Source: Thermosynechococcaceae cyanobacterium MS004 (lineage in GTDB: Bacteria > Cyanobacteriota > Cyanobacteriia > Thermosynechococcales > Thermosynechococcaceae). Taken from it: a DNA stretch of 61,904 nucleotides. The position numbers and the translations under genes were made by a program. The stretch covers positions 1 through 61,904 of the forward strand of contig JAKRSB010000003.1 of the NCBI GenBank assembly GCA_022402525.1, in the 5' to 3' direction. Shown piece after piece: positions 8,529 to 16,964 of this stretch (positions are counted from its first letter, which is position 1; every line of letters starts with the position of its first letter). A model generated the notes under the pieces. It was not told the origin of the DNA, searched no databases, and saw only the letters and a program-made list of their open reading frames with translations.

Positions 8529-8546
8529 AATCGCTATATAGCTATT
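8529..8546. promoter_or_regulatory. Candidate operator upstream of acsF
   Basis: The near-palindrome AATCGCTATATAGCTATT, with the perfect 10-bp core GCTATATAGC, is centred about 62 nt upstream of the acsF start. A nearly identical copy lies at 9346-9363 before the heme oxygenase gene. The larger 38-bp blocks starting at 8529 and 9346 match at 30 positions. In Synechocystis the equivalent genes are activated by the O2-sensing MarR-type protein ChlR; this could be a site for a similar regulator. That is inference. Confidence 0.6.
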
Positions 8547-8615
8547 AATTGTTTATAGAACGTTACTCAACTTGCTCAGGGTTTTTGGCTCAAGGTTTTC
8601 GGCTGAAGGTTTTGG

Positions 8616-8657
8616 GTAACAGTAAATGGGTAGCAGCAAATGGGCGGCAACAAATGG
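8616..8657. repeat. Tandem repeat, 14 bp x 3
   Basis: Three diverged copies of GTAACAGTAAATGG (GTAGCAGCAAATGG, GCGGCAACAAATGG), just past the stop of the hemerythrin gene. A looser repeat around GGCTCAAGGTTTT precedes it. Confidence 0.85.
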
Positions 8658-8667
8658 GCCTTTGCTT

Positions 8668-9087
8668 TTAGCAGCTAACCAGATCCCGTACTTGGGTTTT
8701 GAGAAACGAGATCATCTTCTGATCTTCGCCCTTGATGTGGTGGACAAGCCAATCGGCTAGAAATGCAGGGATATCTGCTGTCAGAGCCGACTCATCTGCT
8801 TCAATCCGCTGAAGTAAAGCCCGCACCTTCGCTTCTAGCCTGTCATGAGACTGCTTATGTCGCCCATAATCTGGGTAGTTATGGTTTTGCATGAGCACCT
8901 CTTCGGTGCGGAAGTGGTCTAGGGTATGGCTGGCAAGCTCCTCCAGGATGCCTCGAAGAGTTGCAGGATGTTCTGCTTGGGTGAGGGCATCGTGGAGAGT
9001 GTTTACTAAAGCAAAGAGATCTTGATGCTCACGATCAGTCTGGTGATCGCCCGTACAGTATTGGTCTTGCCAGAATGCGATCGCCAT
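8668..9087 (-). CDS. Bacteriohemerythrin
   Basis: This 139-residue four-helix protein has the full non-heme diiron O2-binding ligand set: H21, H58, E62, H77, H81, H117 and D122 (motifs HQTDREHQ, HFRTEE, HKQSH, HHIKGED). These positions are almost the same as in characterised single-domain bacteriohemerythrins. It binds O2 reversibly and may deliver or scavenge it. It lies between two genes of a low-oxygen tetrapyrrole set, both coding O2-using enzymes (cyclase, heme oxygenase). Supplying scarce O2 or protecting the O2-sensitive hydrogenase and PFOR are both reasonable roles. It runs in the same direction as acsF, 192 bp apart. Confidence 0.92.
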   Translation of the reverse strand: MAIAFWQDQYCTGDHQTDREHQDLFALVNTLHDALTQAEHPATLRGILEELASHTLDHFRTEEVLMQNHNYPDYGRHKQSHDRLEAKVRALLQRIEADESALTADIPAFLADWLVHHIKGEDQKMISFLKTQVRDLVSC

Positions 9088-9096
9088 CGTTTAAGT

Positions 9097-9138
9097 GTTG
9101 AACCTATCGTGTTGAACTTATCGTGCTGAACCTATCGT
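9097..9138. repeat. Tandem repeat, 14 bp x 3
   Basis: Three copies of GTTGAACCTATCGT (one with CTT, one with GCTG) just upstream of the hemerythrin start. They sit where its promoter and leader should be, so copy number could affect expression. Confidence 0.88.
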
Positions 9139-9140
9139 TA

Positions 9141-9293
9141 ACGTGAGTTCGAAAAAAAACAACCGCCCCTCATCCTCCCATCCTCCTTCTCCCTAGGGAG
9201 AAGGAGGGGCTTAAAAATCAAGCTTCTTAAGCCCCTCGCCTTTGGGAGAGGGGCTTGGGGTGAGGGGCTTCAAGTGCATCATCGAACTCACGT
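9141..9293 (-). mobile_element. MITE-like element with 7-bp target duplication
   Basis: A 153-bp non-coding element with 12-bp terminal inverted repeats ACGTGAGTTCGA ... TCGAACTCACGT. Two internal hairpins (CTTCTCCCTAGGGAGAAG; CCCCTCGCC...GGCTTGGGGTGAGGGG) could end transcription in both directions. It is flanked on both sides by ATCGTTA (9134-9140 and 9294-9300), a likely 7-bp target-site duplication. A second full copy in the opposite orientation is at 39310-39465. No transposase is coded, so it must move in trans. It separates the hemerythrin and heme oxygenase promoters. Confidence 0.88.
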
Positions 9294-9345
9294 ATCGTTA
9301 AATCGCTGTGTAAAGTTGTAAGAATTTCTCTTAGTTTAACCTTTT

Positions 9346-9363
9346 AATCGCTATATAGTTATT
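9346..9363. promoter_or_regulatory. Candidate operator upstream of heme oxygenase
   Basis: AATCGCTATATAGTTATT differs at one position from the near-palindrome before acsF (8529-8546). It is centred about 49 nt upstream of the heme oxygenase ATG. A decayed third copy (AATCGCTGTGTAAAGTT) lies at 9301-9317, directly after the MITE. The shared motif suggests common control of the two genes. Confidence 0.6.
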
Positions 9364-9403
9364 TAACAGTCATAGAACTTTACCTGAATGCGAGGGATTT
9401 ACC

Positions 9404-10153
9404 ATGAGCCAGGATTTAGCCACACAGCTTCGTGAAGGCACCCAACAGTCCCACACGATGGCGGAGAATACGGCGTTCATGAAGTGTTTTTTGAAGGGGA
9501 TTGTGGAGCGGGAGCCGTTCCGTAAACTGGTCGCAAACCTTTATTTTGTCTACACAGCCCTAGAAGAAGAGCTGGAGCGCTACTGGAATCATCCGGTTGT
9601 GGGGCCACTGCGTCTACCAGAATTAGATCGCAAAGAAGCTTTGGCAGAGGATTTAGCCTTCTACTACGGAGATGATTGGCAGCTTGAGATTGAACCCTTA
9701 GAGGCAGGGAAAGCCTATGTTGCCCGTATTCGGGAAGTTGCCCAAACAGAGCCAGCGCTGCTGGTGGCCCATGCCTACGTGCGCTACATGGGCGATTTGT
9801 CCGGTGGGCAAAGCTTGCGAAATATTGTTCGGTCTGCCCTGAGTTTGCCTCCCAAGGAAGGAACCAGGTTTTATGAGTTTGACTTTATCCCGACCGTTGA
9901 AGCACGACGCGCCTTTAAGGGGCAGTATCGGGATGCGCTGAATGGCCTGCCCGTAGATGATGCCTTGGCGCAGCAGATTGTGGCGGAGGCCAATCTTGCC
10001 TTTAAGCTCAACCGCGATGTGATGCATGAGCTAGAGGCAGATGTGCGAGCAGCGATCGGGGAGCATGTCTTTGATTTGATTACCCGTCAAGATCGACCCG
10101 GCAGTACCGAGCACCATAAAGGGCATCCGGTGGCTTTGGTTGCGGCGGAATAG
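9404..10153 (+). CDS. ho2: Heme oxygenase (biliverdin-forming), HO2-type by context
   Basis: This 249-residue enzyme cleaves heme to biliverdin IX-alpha, CO and Fe2+, using ferredoxin electrons in cyanobacteria; biliverdin feeds phycobilin synthesis. The proximal heme ligand is H17 (REGTQQSHTMAEN). The distal helix glycine motif is YMGDLSGGQSLR at about 129-140. Family features LYFVYTALEEELER and FNTPTVEA-like IPTVEARRAFK are present. Grouping with a second cyclase and hemN matches the micro-oxic ho2 of other cyanobacteria. hemN follows 96 nt downstream on the same strand and is probably co-transcribed. The C-terminal tail (STEHHKGHPVALVAAE) is longer than the HO fold needs. Confidence 0.94.
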   Translation: MSQDLATQLREGTQQSHTMAENTAFMKCFLKGIVEREPFRKLVANLYFVYTALEEELERYWNHPVVGPLRLPELDRKEALAEDLAFYYGDDWQLEIEPLEAGKAYVARIREVAQTEPALLVAHAYVRYMGDLSGGQSLRNIVRSALSLPPKEGTRFYEFDFIPTVEARRAFKGQYRDALNGLPVDDALAQQIVAEANLAFKLNRDVMHELEADVRAAIGEHVFDLITRQDRPGSTEHHKGHPVALVAAE

Positions 10154-10174
10154 ATGGGCTTTGTTGTTTTGAGA

Positions 10175-10194
10175 GGGCGCGCTGCGGTGCGCCC
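10175..10194 (+). terminator. GC-rich hairpin between heme oxygenase and hemN
   Basis: The 6-bp stem GGGCGC/GCGCCC (10175-10180, 10189-10194) is preceded by TTTGTTGTTTT but not followed by a clean T-run. It may attenuate read-through into hemN or stabilise the 3' end of the upstream message. Weak as a terminator. Confidence 0.35.
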
Positions 10195-10249
10195 CCATCA
10201 GAGTTTTGATCCAATTTAATTTTTATCCACTTAAGTTTGAGATTTACCT

Positions 10250-11647
10250 ATGCCGTTACTGTCTCCAGAGGTTGTCTTTGACCCTAGCCTGCTCCAAAAA
10301 TACGATCGCCCTGTCCCCCGCTACACTAGCTACCCGCCGGCCACGGAACTGACCCCAGCCTTTGACCCTATCGACTTTAACGCGGCGATCGCCATTGGCA
10401 ACTACAAAAACACGCCCCTCTCGCTGTACTGCCATATCCCCTTTTGCGAAACCGCCTGCTACTTCTGCGGTTGTAATACCGTCATCACCAAACGCAAAGC
10501 CCTTGCTGATCCTTATCTTGACTACCTCATCTGCCATATCGAAAAAGTCGCGGCTTTGGTAGACAAACGGCGGGAAGTGCATCAGCTTCATTGGGGTGGT
10601 GGTACGCCGAATTATCTTTCGCTCACTCAGGTGCAGCGCCTGTGGAATGTGCTGCATCAGCACTTTAGCTTTGATGCGAACGCAGAAGTTTCGATTGAAG
10701 TGAATCCGCGCTACCTAGACCGCGATTACGTCCTGGGGCTGCGGCAGATTGGCTTTAACCGCATCAGCTTTGGCATTCAGGACTTTAACCCCACTGTGCA
10801 AGAAGCCATCAACCGGATTCAGCCGGAAGCAATGCTGTTTGACGGTATGGCCTGGATGCGGGAAGCCGCCTTTGACAGCATCAACGTGGACTTAATCTAT
10901 GGCCTACCCTTTCAAACCCTCGATACCTTCCGCGAAACTGTTCGCAAGACGCTACAGCTTAACCCCGACCGGATCGCGGTGTTTAATTTCGCCTACGTTC
11001 CCTGGATTAAGCCGATTCAGAAAAAAATTCCGCAGGCGGCGCTCCCACTCGCTCCTGAAAAGCTCGATATCCTGCGAATGACCATCGAAGAATTGACGGG
11101 CAATGGCTATGTCTTCATCGGCATGGATCACTTTGCCAAACCCGACGACGAACTGGCGATCGCCCAGCGTCAGGGGGAACTGCACCGCAATTTCCAGGGT
11201 TACACCACCCAGCCGGAATCGGATTTGTTGGGCTTTGGCATGACCTCCATCAGTATGCTCCAGGATGTCTACGTCCAAAACCATAAGCGAATTCAGGACT
11301 TCTACCGGGCTGTAGATGCCGATACCTTACCCATCGAAAGTGGTGTAAAGCTCAGCCAAGAAGATCTCATTCGCCGCGCCATCATTATGGAGCTGATGTG
11401 TCAGTTCCGGCTGTCTAAGGATGCGATTCAGGAAAAATATCATCTCCGCTTCGATGGGGACTTTGACGACTACTTTGCAGTGGAGCATTCGGGGCTAGAG
11501 GTATTGGCGGCAGATGGTCTACTGACGCTCACGCCAAACCATGTAGAAGTTACCCCCATTGGTCGGCTATTGATCCGCAATATTGCCGCTGTGTTTGATA
11601 CTTACCTGCGCGATCGCCCCTACGAAGGTTTTTCCAAGGCCGTTTAA
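10250..11647 (+). CDS. hemN: Oxygen-independent coproporphyrinogen III oxidase
   Basis: This 465-residue radical-SAM enzyme converts coproporphyrinogen III to protoporphyrinogen IX without O2, replacing HemF in low oxygen. The 4Fe-4S/SAM motif is CHIPFCETACYFCGC, with C66, C70 and C73 as cluster ligands and C75 the extra family cysteine. SAM contacts HWGGGTPNYLS, EVNPRYLD, RISFGIQDF and VDLIYGLPFQT all follow in order. The C-terminal HemN domain (LTPNHVEVTPIGRLLIRNIA, FDTYLR) is complete, so this is true HemN rather than the heme chaperone HemW. It follows the heme oxygenase gene on the same strand. Confidence 0.96.
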   Translation: MPLLSPEVVFDPSLLQKYDRPVPRYTSYPPATELTPAFDPIDFNAAIAIGNYKNTPLSLYCHIPFCETACYFCGCNTVITKRKALADPYLDYLICHIEKVAALVDKRREVHQLHWGGGTPNYLSLTQVQRLWNVLHQHFSFDANAEVSIEVNPRYLDRDYVLGLRQIGFNRISFGIQDFNPTVQEAINRIQPEAMLFDGMAWMREAAFDSINVDLIYGLPFQTLDTFRETVRKTLQLNPDRIAVFNFAYVPWIKPIQKKIPQAALPLAPEKLDILRMTIEELTGNGYVFIGMDHFAKPDDELAIAQRQGELHRNFQGYTTQPESDLLGFGMTSISMLQDVYVQNHKRIQDFYRAVDADTLPIESGVKLSQEDLIRRAIIMELMCQFRLSKDAIQEKYHLRFDGDFDDYFAVEHSGLEVLAADGLLTLTPNHVEVTPIGRLLIRNIAAVFDTYLRDRPYEGFSKAV

Positions 11648-11676
11648 GCCAAAGTATTCAACTCCACCTGCACTAT

Positions 11677-11706
11677 CTCATTCAGATCGGACTCATTCAG
11701 ATCGGA
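11677..11706. repeat. Direct repeat, 15 bp x 2
   Basis: Two exact copies of CTCATTCAGATCGGA. The second runs into the AGATCGGAGGA that provides the ribosome-binding site of the desaturase gene. Confidence 0.9.
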
Positions 11707-11718
11707 GGAATTTACTGC

Positions 11719-12573
11719 ATGAATCTAGCCAGTCCACCTGCACCGTCCCAATCTCTCAAGCTAGACCGTTGGAGCGTCGTATTTTTTGCTGCTGTGCACG
11801 GGGTGGCGTTTCTCGCTCCCTGGTTTTTTAACTGGCCAGCCTTGGGCATTACAATCTTCCTTCACTGGCTGTTTGGCAGTATTGGGGTTTGCCTGGGCTA
11901 TCATCGCCTACTCAGTCACCGCAGCTTTAAGGTACCGCGCTGGTTAGAGTATGCGATCGCCGTCATTGGCGCGTTATCTCTTCAAGGTGGCCCAATTTTC
12001 TGGGTAGCAGGCCATCGGCTCCACCATGCCTACACCGAAGACGAAGACAAAGACCCTTACTCTGCCCGTCGAGGGTTTTGGTGGAGCCATATGCTGTGGA
12101 TTTTTTACCCCAAGCCTGAATTTTTTGAATACGAGCGGTACAAACGCTACGCTCCCGACCTGGCCAGAGATCCCTTCTATCGCTGGCTCAATCGTTACTT
12201 TTTGGCGCTACAGCTTCCTCTAGGAGGATTGCTTTATGGCTTAGGCGGTTGGTCTTTTGTGATTTATGGCGTATTTGTCAGAATTGTTCTGCTCTGGCAT
12301 TCCACTTGGCTCATTAATTCTGCCACCCATTTATGGGGCGGATACCGCACCTTCTCCACTGAAGACACCACCCGTAACTTATGGTGGGCAGCTCTGCTCA
12401 CCTACGGAGAAGGGTGGCACAACAACCATCATGCCTATCCCAACGTTGCTAAATGCGGCTGGCGGGCTTGGGAACTAGATGTTACTTGGTGGGCGATCCA
12501 AACCCTACAAATGTTGGGGTTAGCGACGGCCGTCAATCTGCCTCCAGCCACCCTATCCAAAGGCAATCCTTAA
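11719..12573 (+). CDS. desC: Acyl Delta9 fatty-acid desaturase
   Basis: This 284-residue membrane diiron enzyme inserts the first double bond at C9 of a stearoyl/palmitoyl chain (lipid-bound in cyanobacteria), using O2 and ferredoxin. The three histidine boxes are HRLLSH (62-67), HRLHH (99-103) and HNNHH (234-238). There are four or more hydrophobic spans in the FADS1/DesC arrangement, and length is normal for the family. It ends a plus-strand set of O2-linked or O2-substituting genes. Co-location with low-oxygen genes suggests a high-affinity or stress isoform. A small membrane-protein gene follows 22 nt downstream. Confidence 0.93.
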   Translation: MNLASPPAPSQSLKLDRWSVVFFAAVHGVAFLAPWFFNWPALGITIFLHWLFGSIGVCLGYHRLLSHRSFKVPRWLEYAIAVIGALSLQGGPIFWVAGHRLHHAYTEDEDKDPYSARRGFWWSHMLWIFYPKPEFFEYERYKRYAPDLARDPFYRWLNRYFLALQLPLGGLLYGLGGWSFVIYGVFVRIVLLWHSTWLINSATHLWGGYRTFSTEDTTRNLWWAALLTYGEGWHNNHHAYPNVAKCGWRAWELDVTWWAIQTLQMLGLATAVNLPPATLSKGNP

Positions 12574-12595
12574 GCGAATGGCGGGAGAGCTTCCT

Positions 12596-12793
12596 ATGGT
12601 CAAACTTGGAACGACGCTTTTGGCACGTGTTCTTCAGCAAATGCTGGTTCTGCTGGGGCTGCTCGGCCTCGTCCTATTGATAGGGCTGGGCATTGTTCTG
12701 TATCCTCCTTCTTCTTTTCCCGTTACCTCAACCGATCCTTCCATTCAATCCCCGATTCCATCCCAACCGTCCACGAGAGTCGCCCATGAATGA
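12596..12793 (+). CDS. Small single-span membrane protein
   Basis: I choose the ATG at 12596 because GGGAG (12583-12587) sits 8 nt before it; the ATG at 12578 lacks such a site. The 65-residue product is a short basic N-terminus, one strong transmembrane helix (MLVLLGLLGLVLLIGLGIVL) and a Pro/Ser-rich tail (SPIPSQPSTRVAHE). Its last codons overlap the start of the next gene by 8 nt (12786-12793), which suggests translational coupling. I recognise no family. The overlap and the membrane helix make it more likely than not a real gene. Confidence 0.6.
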   Translation: MVKLGTTLLARVLQQMLVLLGLLGLVLLIGLGIVLYPPSSFPVTSTDPSIQSPIPSQPSTRVAHE

Positions 12794-13607
12794 AACGGAT
12801 GTGACTTTTTCCTTGGTGTATGGCCCTGTCAAGTCCTGGCGCTATGGGCGATCGCTGGGCATTGATCCCATTGGAGCAGTGTCCACCTGTTCCTTTAACT
12901 GTGTCTACTGCCAGCTAGGCGATATTAAACACCACATTACCCAACGCCAAATTTTTGTGCCGACGGCGCAGATCCAGGCCGATCTGCAAGCCTTTGCCCC
13001 CTGGGATGTGGATATGATTACCCTGAGCGGGAGCGGCGAACCCACTCTCGCGCTCAATCTGGGCGAAATTCTGTGGATGGCTAAGGCTATCACCGGAAAG
13101 CCAGTGGCGGTGTTGACCAATGGAACATTGCTAGGGGATGGGGCGGTGCAGATAGATCTGGCGATCGCCGATCAGGTCGCAGTTAAACTGGATGCCGTTA
13201 CATCCCAGCAGTTGCATCGACTCAATCGGCCTGTCACTAATCTCAGCCTGACGCGGATTTTGGCAGGCTTAAAGCTGTTCCGACAGAGTTATACAGGCCA
13301 CTTCGCCATCCAAACCATGCTTCTAGCCCCTTGGAGCGAATTAGAGCAATCCCTCTATATTGCTGAAATGCGAGAACTTGCCCCCGATGAAATTCAGCTC
13401 AATACACCCACTCGTCCCAAACCCCTAACCCATCAGCTTGATGGCAGAGGCAATCACACAAGCACGCCGCGTCCCTACGGCGTGAAGTATCTCAAGACGG
13501 TGAGTGCAGCGGTACTGAAAGACTTTGGCGATCGCATTCACAACACATTAGATATTCCAGTGCGCTATGCCCCCGTTGCGACTCAAACACTTGGAGGCGA
13601 ACCATGA
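12786..13607 (+). CDS. Radical SAM protein
   Basis: Start taken at the ATG at 12786 (273 residues); an upstream frame extends to 12693 but codes no family sequence. The 4Fe-4S motif is C35-SFN-C39-VY-C42 (STCSFNCVYCQLG). It is followed by TLSGSGEPTLALNLGEIL (SAM glycine/GEP motif), VAVLTNGTLL and IQLNTPTRP. The YGPVKSWRYGRSLGIDPIG lead-in is typical of the small wyosine-like/MoaA-like radical SAM group of unknown substrate. It ends in a 4-nt ATGA overlap with the NrdG-like gene, so the two are translated together. Enzyme class certain, reaction unknown. Confidence 0.85.
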   Translation: MNETDVTFSLVYGPVKSWRYGRSLGIDPIGAVSTCSFNCVYCQLGDIKHHITQRQIFVPTAQIQADLQAFAPWDVDMITLSGSGEPTLALNLGEILWMAKAITGKPVAVLTNGTLLGDGAVQIDLAIADQVAVKLDAVTSQQLHRLNRPVTNLSLTRILAGLKLFRQSYTGHFAIQTMLLAPWSELEQSLYIAEMRELAPDEIQLNTPTRPKPLTHQLDGRGNHTSTPRPYGVKYLKTVSAAVLKDFGDRIHNTLDIPVRYAPVATQTLGGEP

Positions 13608-14236
13608 ATACCGCTTCAGTTCCGCCAGATGTCGCTCTATCCGCCATTCCGCCCGGATACTTAAACATCATGGGGTACGTAGACGAGTCTGAGGTCAACG
13701 GTCCTGGGCGACGCGCCGTGGTGTGGGTGCAGGGCTGCTTAAGAGAATGTCGCGGCTGTTTCAATCCAAACTCCTGGTCTTTTGAGACAAATCAGCTTAT
13801 TTCCGTGAATGCCTTAGCGCAGCAGATTTTGAGCAACCCGAAAAACGAAGGCGTCACCTTTTCGGGAGGGGAACCCTTTTTGCAGGCGACGGCCCTTGCT
13901 GTTCTGGCGCAACAGGTCAAAGCAGTGGGACTCAACGTGATGTCTTTTACAGGTTTTACATTGGCGCAATTGCAGGCGTCTTCGGCTCCCACAGGCGCAC
14001 AAGCGTTGCTCAATGCCTTAGATCTTCTGGTAGATGGCCCCTTTATAGAATCCCTGGCGGTTCACTCCCCAGATTCTCCCGTTTCGTCGCGCAATCAACG
14101 GGTACGGTTACTGAACCCTAATTTTACTGGCCCCATCACTTGGGCAAGCGATCAAATGGAGGTGCATGTATTTCAAAACGGCGATCGCCTGATCACCGGC
14201 TATCAAATCTCCAACACTAAGGATGGACGAGCTTAG
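13604..14236 (+). CDS. NrdG-like radical SAM activating protein (anaerobic ribonucleotide reductase activase family)
   Basis: A 210-residue radical-SAM protein with C45-LRE-C49-RG-C52 ([17 protein letters not shown]), the SGGEPF motif near residue 87, and a C-terminal LLVDGPF block. NrdG installs the glycyl radical on class III ribonucleotide reductase NrdD. No nrdD is in this window and I cannot see beyond it. The family also contains activases of other glycyl-radical enzymes and YfkA/HxsB-like offshoots, so the partner is open. It is coupled to the upstream radical-SAM gene, and its 3' end overlaps the 3' end of hypE by 4 nt (convergent). Confidence 0.75.
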   Translation: MNTASVPPDVALSAIPPGYLNIMGYVDESEVNGPGRRAVVWVQGCLRECRGCFNPNSWSFETNQLISVNALAQQILSNPKNEGVTFSGGEPFLQATALAVLAQQVKAVGLNVMSFTGFTLAQLQASSAPTGAQALLNALDLLVDGPFIESLAVHSPDSPVSSRNQRVRLLNPNFTGPITWASDQMEVHVFQNGDRLITGYQISNTKDGRA

Positions 14237-15315
14237 CAAATTCTGGGAAGCTGCTCACCGCTCAGGTAATCCAAAATTCTAGCGCCTCCAATCGCGTGAT
14301 GCAGCTTCACGAATCCCTGAGAAATGCCGAAATGGTTGGATTGGGTATAATTCTGCACCACACCAATCTGTTGGGCTGTCAGATCCCCCTGAGTTGGCGA
14401 AAAATCGCGCAGAATTTGGAGTGCAGCATCTCCCTGCGTCCTTGGCACAAAGGCAATAAAACGACCTTCATTGGCGATATACAGCGGGTCTAAGCCTAGA
14501 ATTTCACAAGCCCCCTGGACGGCTTCACAAACGGGGATGGATTGCTCTTGCAGAGAAAGTTCTAATTGGGTGGCGATCGCAATTTCATTGAGTGCGGTGG
14601 CTAGCCCGCCCCGCGTCAGGTCACGGAGGCAGTGGATTTCAATCCCAGCGGCTAGTAGCGCTTGGACGGCCTCAGTTAGGGGTGCTAGATCGCTCTCTAA
14701 AGTTGTTTCAAAGGCTAACCCCTCTCGCTGCGCCATGATTGCAATACCGTGGCGACCAATATCCCCACTCAGAAGAATTACATCGCCGGGCTGCACCGAT
14801 TTTGGGCAAATGCGCCAGGGATGGTCAATCACGCCAACGCCAGAGGTATTGATGTATATCCCATCCCCCTTGCCGCGTTCAACTACCTTGGTGTCCCCTG
14901 TGACGATGTTCACACCTACAGTGGCCGCAGCGATCTGGATGGACTGCACCACTGCCCAGAGGGTTTCCATCGGCAACCCTTCTTCGAGAATAAAGCTCAA
15001 GCTGAGATAGAGGGGTTTCGCCCCAGCCATAGAGAGATCGTTGACGGTGCCGTAAACTGCCATTGCCCCAATATCTCCCCCAGGGAAAAACAGGGGAGAC
15101 ACCACGTAGGAATCTGTGGTGAACGCCATCCGTCCGTGGGGTAGTTCTAACCGCGCTGCGTCGTGCTGCCAGTCCGGTTCAGTGCCAAAGGTAGGCAACA
15201 GCATTTTCTCGATGAGTTGGTGCATGAGCCTACCCCCACCGCCGTGAGCCATGAGGACGTGGGGGTACTGCTGTAGCGGGATGGGGCAATGACTGAGAAA
15301 GTTGGCAGTGTTCAT
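14233..15315 (-). CDS. hypE: Hydrogenase maturation protein HypE
   Basis: A 360-residue PurM-like ATPase that, with HypF, converts a carbamoyl group into the thiocyanate carried on its C-terminal cysteine. This is the source of the CN ligands of the NiFe site. The hallmark C-terminus PRIC is present as the last four residues (EQLPRIC). The ATP-binding part has [12 protein letters not shown] and [20 protein letters not shown], with [20 protein letters not shown] further in. It directly follows hypD (5-nt gap), and the pair closes the hox-hyp-nifJ run. Confidence 0.96.
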   Translation of the reverse strand: MNTANFLSHCPIPLQQYPHVLMAHGGGGRLMHQLIEKMLLPTFGTEPDWQHDAARLELPHGRMAFTTDSYVVSPLFFPGGDIGAMAVYGTVNDLSMAGAKPLYLSLSFILEEGLPMETLWAVVQSIQIAAATVGVNIVTGDTKVVERGKGDGIYINTSGVGVIDHPWRICPKSVQPGDVILLSGDIGRHGIAIMAQREGLAFETTLESDLAPLTEAVQALLAAGIEIHCLRDLTRGGLATALNEIAIATQLELSLQEQSIPVCEAVQGACEILGLDPLYIANEGRFIAFVPRTQGDAALQILRDFSPTQGDLTAQQIGVVQNYTQSNHFGISQGFVKLHHAIGGARILDYLSGEQLPRIC

Positions 15316-15320
15316 AAGTG

Positions 15321-16439
15321 TCAGGAAACTGCCGCAGTAGGCATCTGGCGATAGCGATAGTAGGCAGCACAGGCTCCTTCAGAAGAAACCATGGGTGCAC
15401 CGAGGGGATGGTTGGGGGTACAGCGTGTGCCAAAGGCCGGACAGGTTTGGGGTTTACGGATTCCCTGCAAAATGAGTCCGCTAATGCATTCGTTGGGAAC
15501 CACCGGAGTGGGTGCGATCGCTTTCGGCAGTAAGCCTTTATGAAGGGCATCGAAGGCTGCAAATTCAGGTTTGAGCTTTAGACCACTGGCTGGAATTTCA
15601 CCAATGCCCCGCCAGGTTTGGGGCACAATTTCAAAGACCTTCTGAAGCAGAGACTGGGCTGTTTCATTTCCCTGTTGGCGCACGGATCGCGCATAGTGAT
15701 TCTCAACTTTGGACTCTCCCGCTTCGAGCTGACGGATACAGTGATACAGCCCTTGCAGAATATCTACAGGTTCAAACCCAGTGACAATGATGGGGATATG
15801 GTATCGGGCGGCGATCGCCTCATACTCTCGATACCCCATCACGGTACAGACATGACCTGCTGCTAGAAACCCCTGAACTTGACAGTCTGGGGAGGACAGA
15901 ATAGCTTCCATTGCCGGTGGGACGCGGACATGAGACACCAGCAGGGAAAAGTTTTGCAAGTTCTGTTGCGCCGCCTGATAAATCGTCATGGCGGTGGCTG
16001 GCGCAGTGGTTTCAAACCCGACGGCAAAAAACACCACTTCTTTGTCTGGATTGGCTTGAGCAATTTTCAGTGCATCCAGCGGAGAGTAAAGAATTCGCAC
16101 ATCCCCGCCCATTGCTTTAACGCTGAGCAGATCGCCTTGTTCAGGGCTTCCGGGCACCCGTAACATATCGCCGAAGGAACAAAGAATAACGTTGGGAAGG
16201 GTAGCTAAGGCGATCGCCTGATCGATAATCTCTGCTGGGGTCACGCACACAGGGCAACCAGGGCCATGAATGAGAGTAATTTCTGGCGGGAGAAGATCGT
16301 CTAAACCATATTTAACGATGGTGTGAGTCTGCCCACCGCAAATTTCCATGATCGTCCAGGGACATGTAATGAGTTGGGCGATCGCTTTGGCATAATGCCG
16401 AACCGCTTCTGCATTCCGATATTCATCCACATACTTCAT
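15321..16439 (-). CDS. hypD: Hydrogenase maturation protein HypD
   Basis: A 372-residue 4Fe-4S protein that with HypC carries and assembles the Fe(CN)2CO unit. Motifs: CGGQTHTI (about 40), [10 protein letters not shown] (about 69), [12 protein letters not shown] (about 150). The C-terminal cluster cysteines lie in [21 protein letters not shown] and [10 protein letters not shown]. Length is typical. It is separated from the main hyp genes by an inserted PIN-type gene pair (16467-17308). Confidence 0.96.
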   Translation of the reverse strand: MKYVDEYRNAEAVRHYAKAIAQLITCPWTIMEICGGQTHTIVKYGLDDLLPPEITLIHGPGCPVCVTPAEIIDQAIALATLPNVILCSFGDMLRVPGSPEQGDLLSVKAMGGDVRILYSPLDALKIAQANPDKEVVFFAVGFETTAPATAMTIYQAAQQNLQNFSLLVSHVRVPPAMEAILSSPDCQVQGFLAAGHVCTVMGYREYEAIAARYHIPIIVTGFEPVDILQGLYHCIRQLEAGESKVENHYARSVRQQGNETAQSLLQKVFEIVPQTWRGIGEIPASGLKLKPEFAAFDALHKGLLPKAIAPTPVVPNECISGLILQGIRKPQTCPAFGTRCTPNHPLGAPMVSSEGACAAYYRYRQMPTAAVS

Positions 16440-16466
16440 AGGGTAGTTTTCGTGAGAAATGGAAGA

Positions 16467-16964
16467 TCAGATAAGGAGATTATTAAAATTAATTGAATCT
16501 ATACCTTCTGACAGCAGGTGCAGATGCAACTTCAAATCAATTGTTAATACAAGATACTTATCCTTTTTCGCTAAGTGAGAAATAACTGAGTCCGTCAGTT
16601 CAAGTCTTGTAAGGCAGATCTCATTTGCAGCAATTTTACTCTCAATATAAAATTCTTGAAAAATCGCTTTGTTCTCGATCAAGTATTTGACTAGAGAAAG
16701 ACATTGATTTCTTTCTGGTTCCTGTAAATTTCCTAAAAGATTGCAAACCTCTGTAAGAATATTAGGCGTTGTAATAATAGGATTAAAATTTCCAATCAAT
16801 TCAACGAGGAGTTTATGACTTTGTTCATCGAACTGACTTGTACGCGTAAATTTAGATAGACGCCTTGGGTTGATGATCCCTATAATATGGGCAAGAAGAA
16901 GATTTGCATCAACTATAACTCCTTGGTTTTTATTCCGAATAATAATCTGTCGAATTTCTTCCAC
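16467..16964 (-). CDS. PIN-like domain protein
   Basis: This 165-residue protein starts with a GTG at 16964 overlapping the TAG of the gene before it (TAGTG), so it depends on that gene for translation. The fold pattern is PIN-like: IIIRNKNQGVIVDANLLLAH (first acidic residue D in VDAN), ITTPNILTEVCNLL (second acid E), and LTRLELTDSVISHLAKKDKY with LVLTIDLKLHLHL (D). PIN proteins are Mg2+-dependent RNases, often toxins. Codon use is AT-rich compared with the hyp genes on either side. The family call rests on motif order, not on a search. Confidence 0.6.
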   Translation of the reverse strand: MEEIRQIIIRNKNQGVIVDANLLLAHIIGIINPRRLSKFTRTSQFDEQSHKLLVELIGNFNPIITTPNILTEVCNLLGNLQEPERNQCLSLVKYLIENKAIFQEFYIESKIAANEICLTRLELTDSVISHLAKKDKYLVLTIDLKLHLHLLSEGIDSINFNNLLI

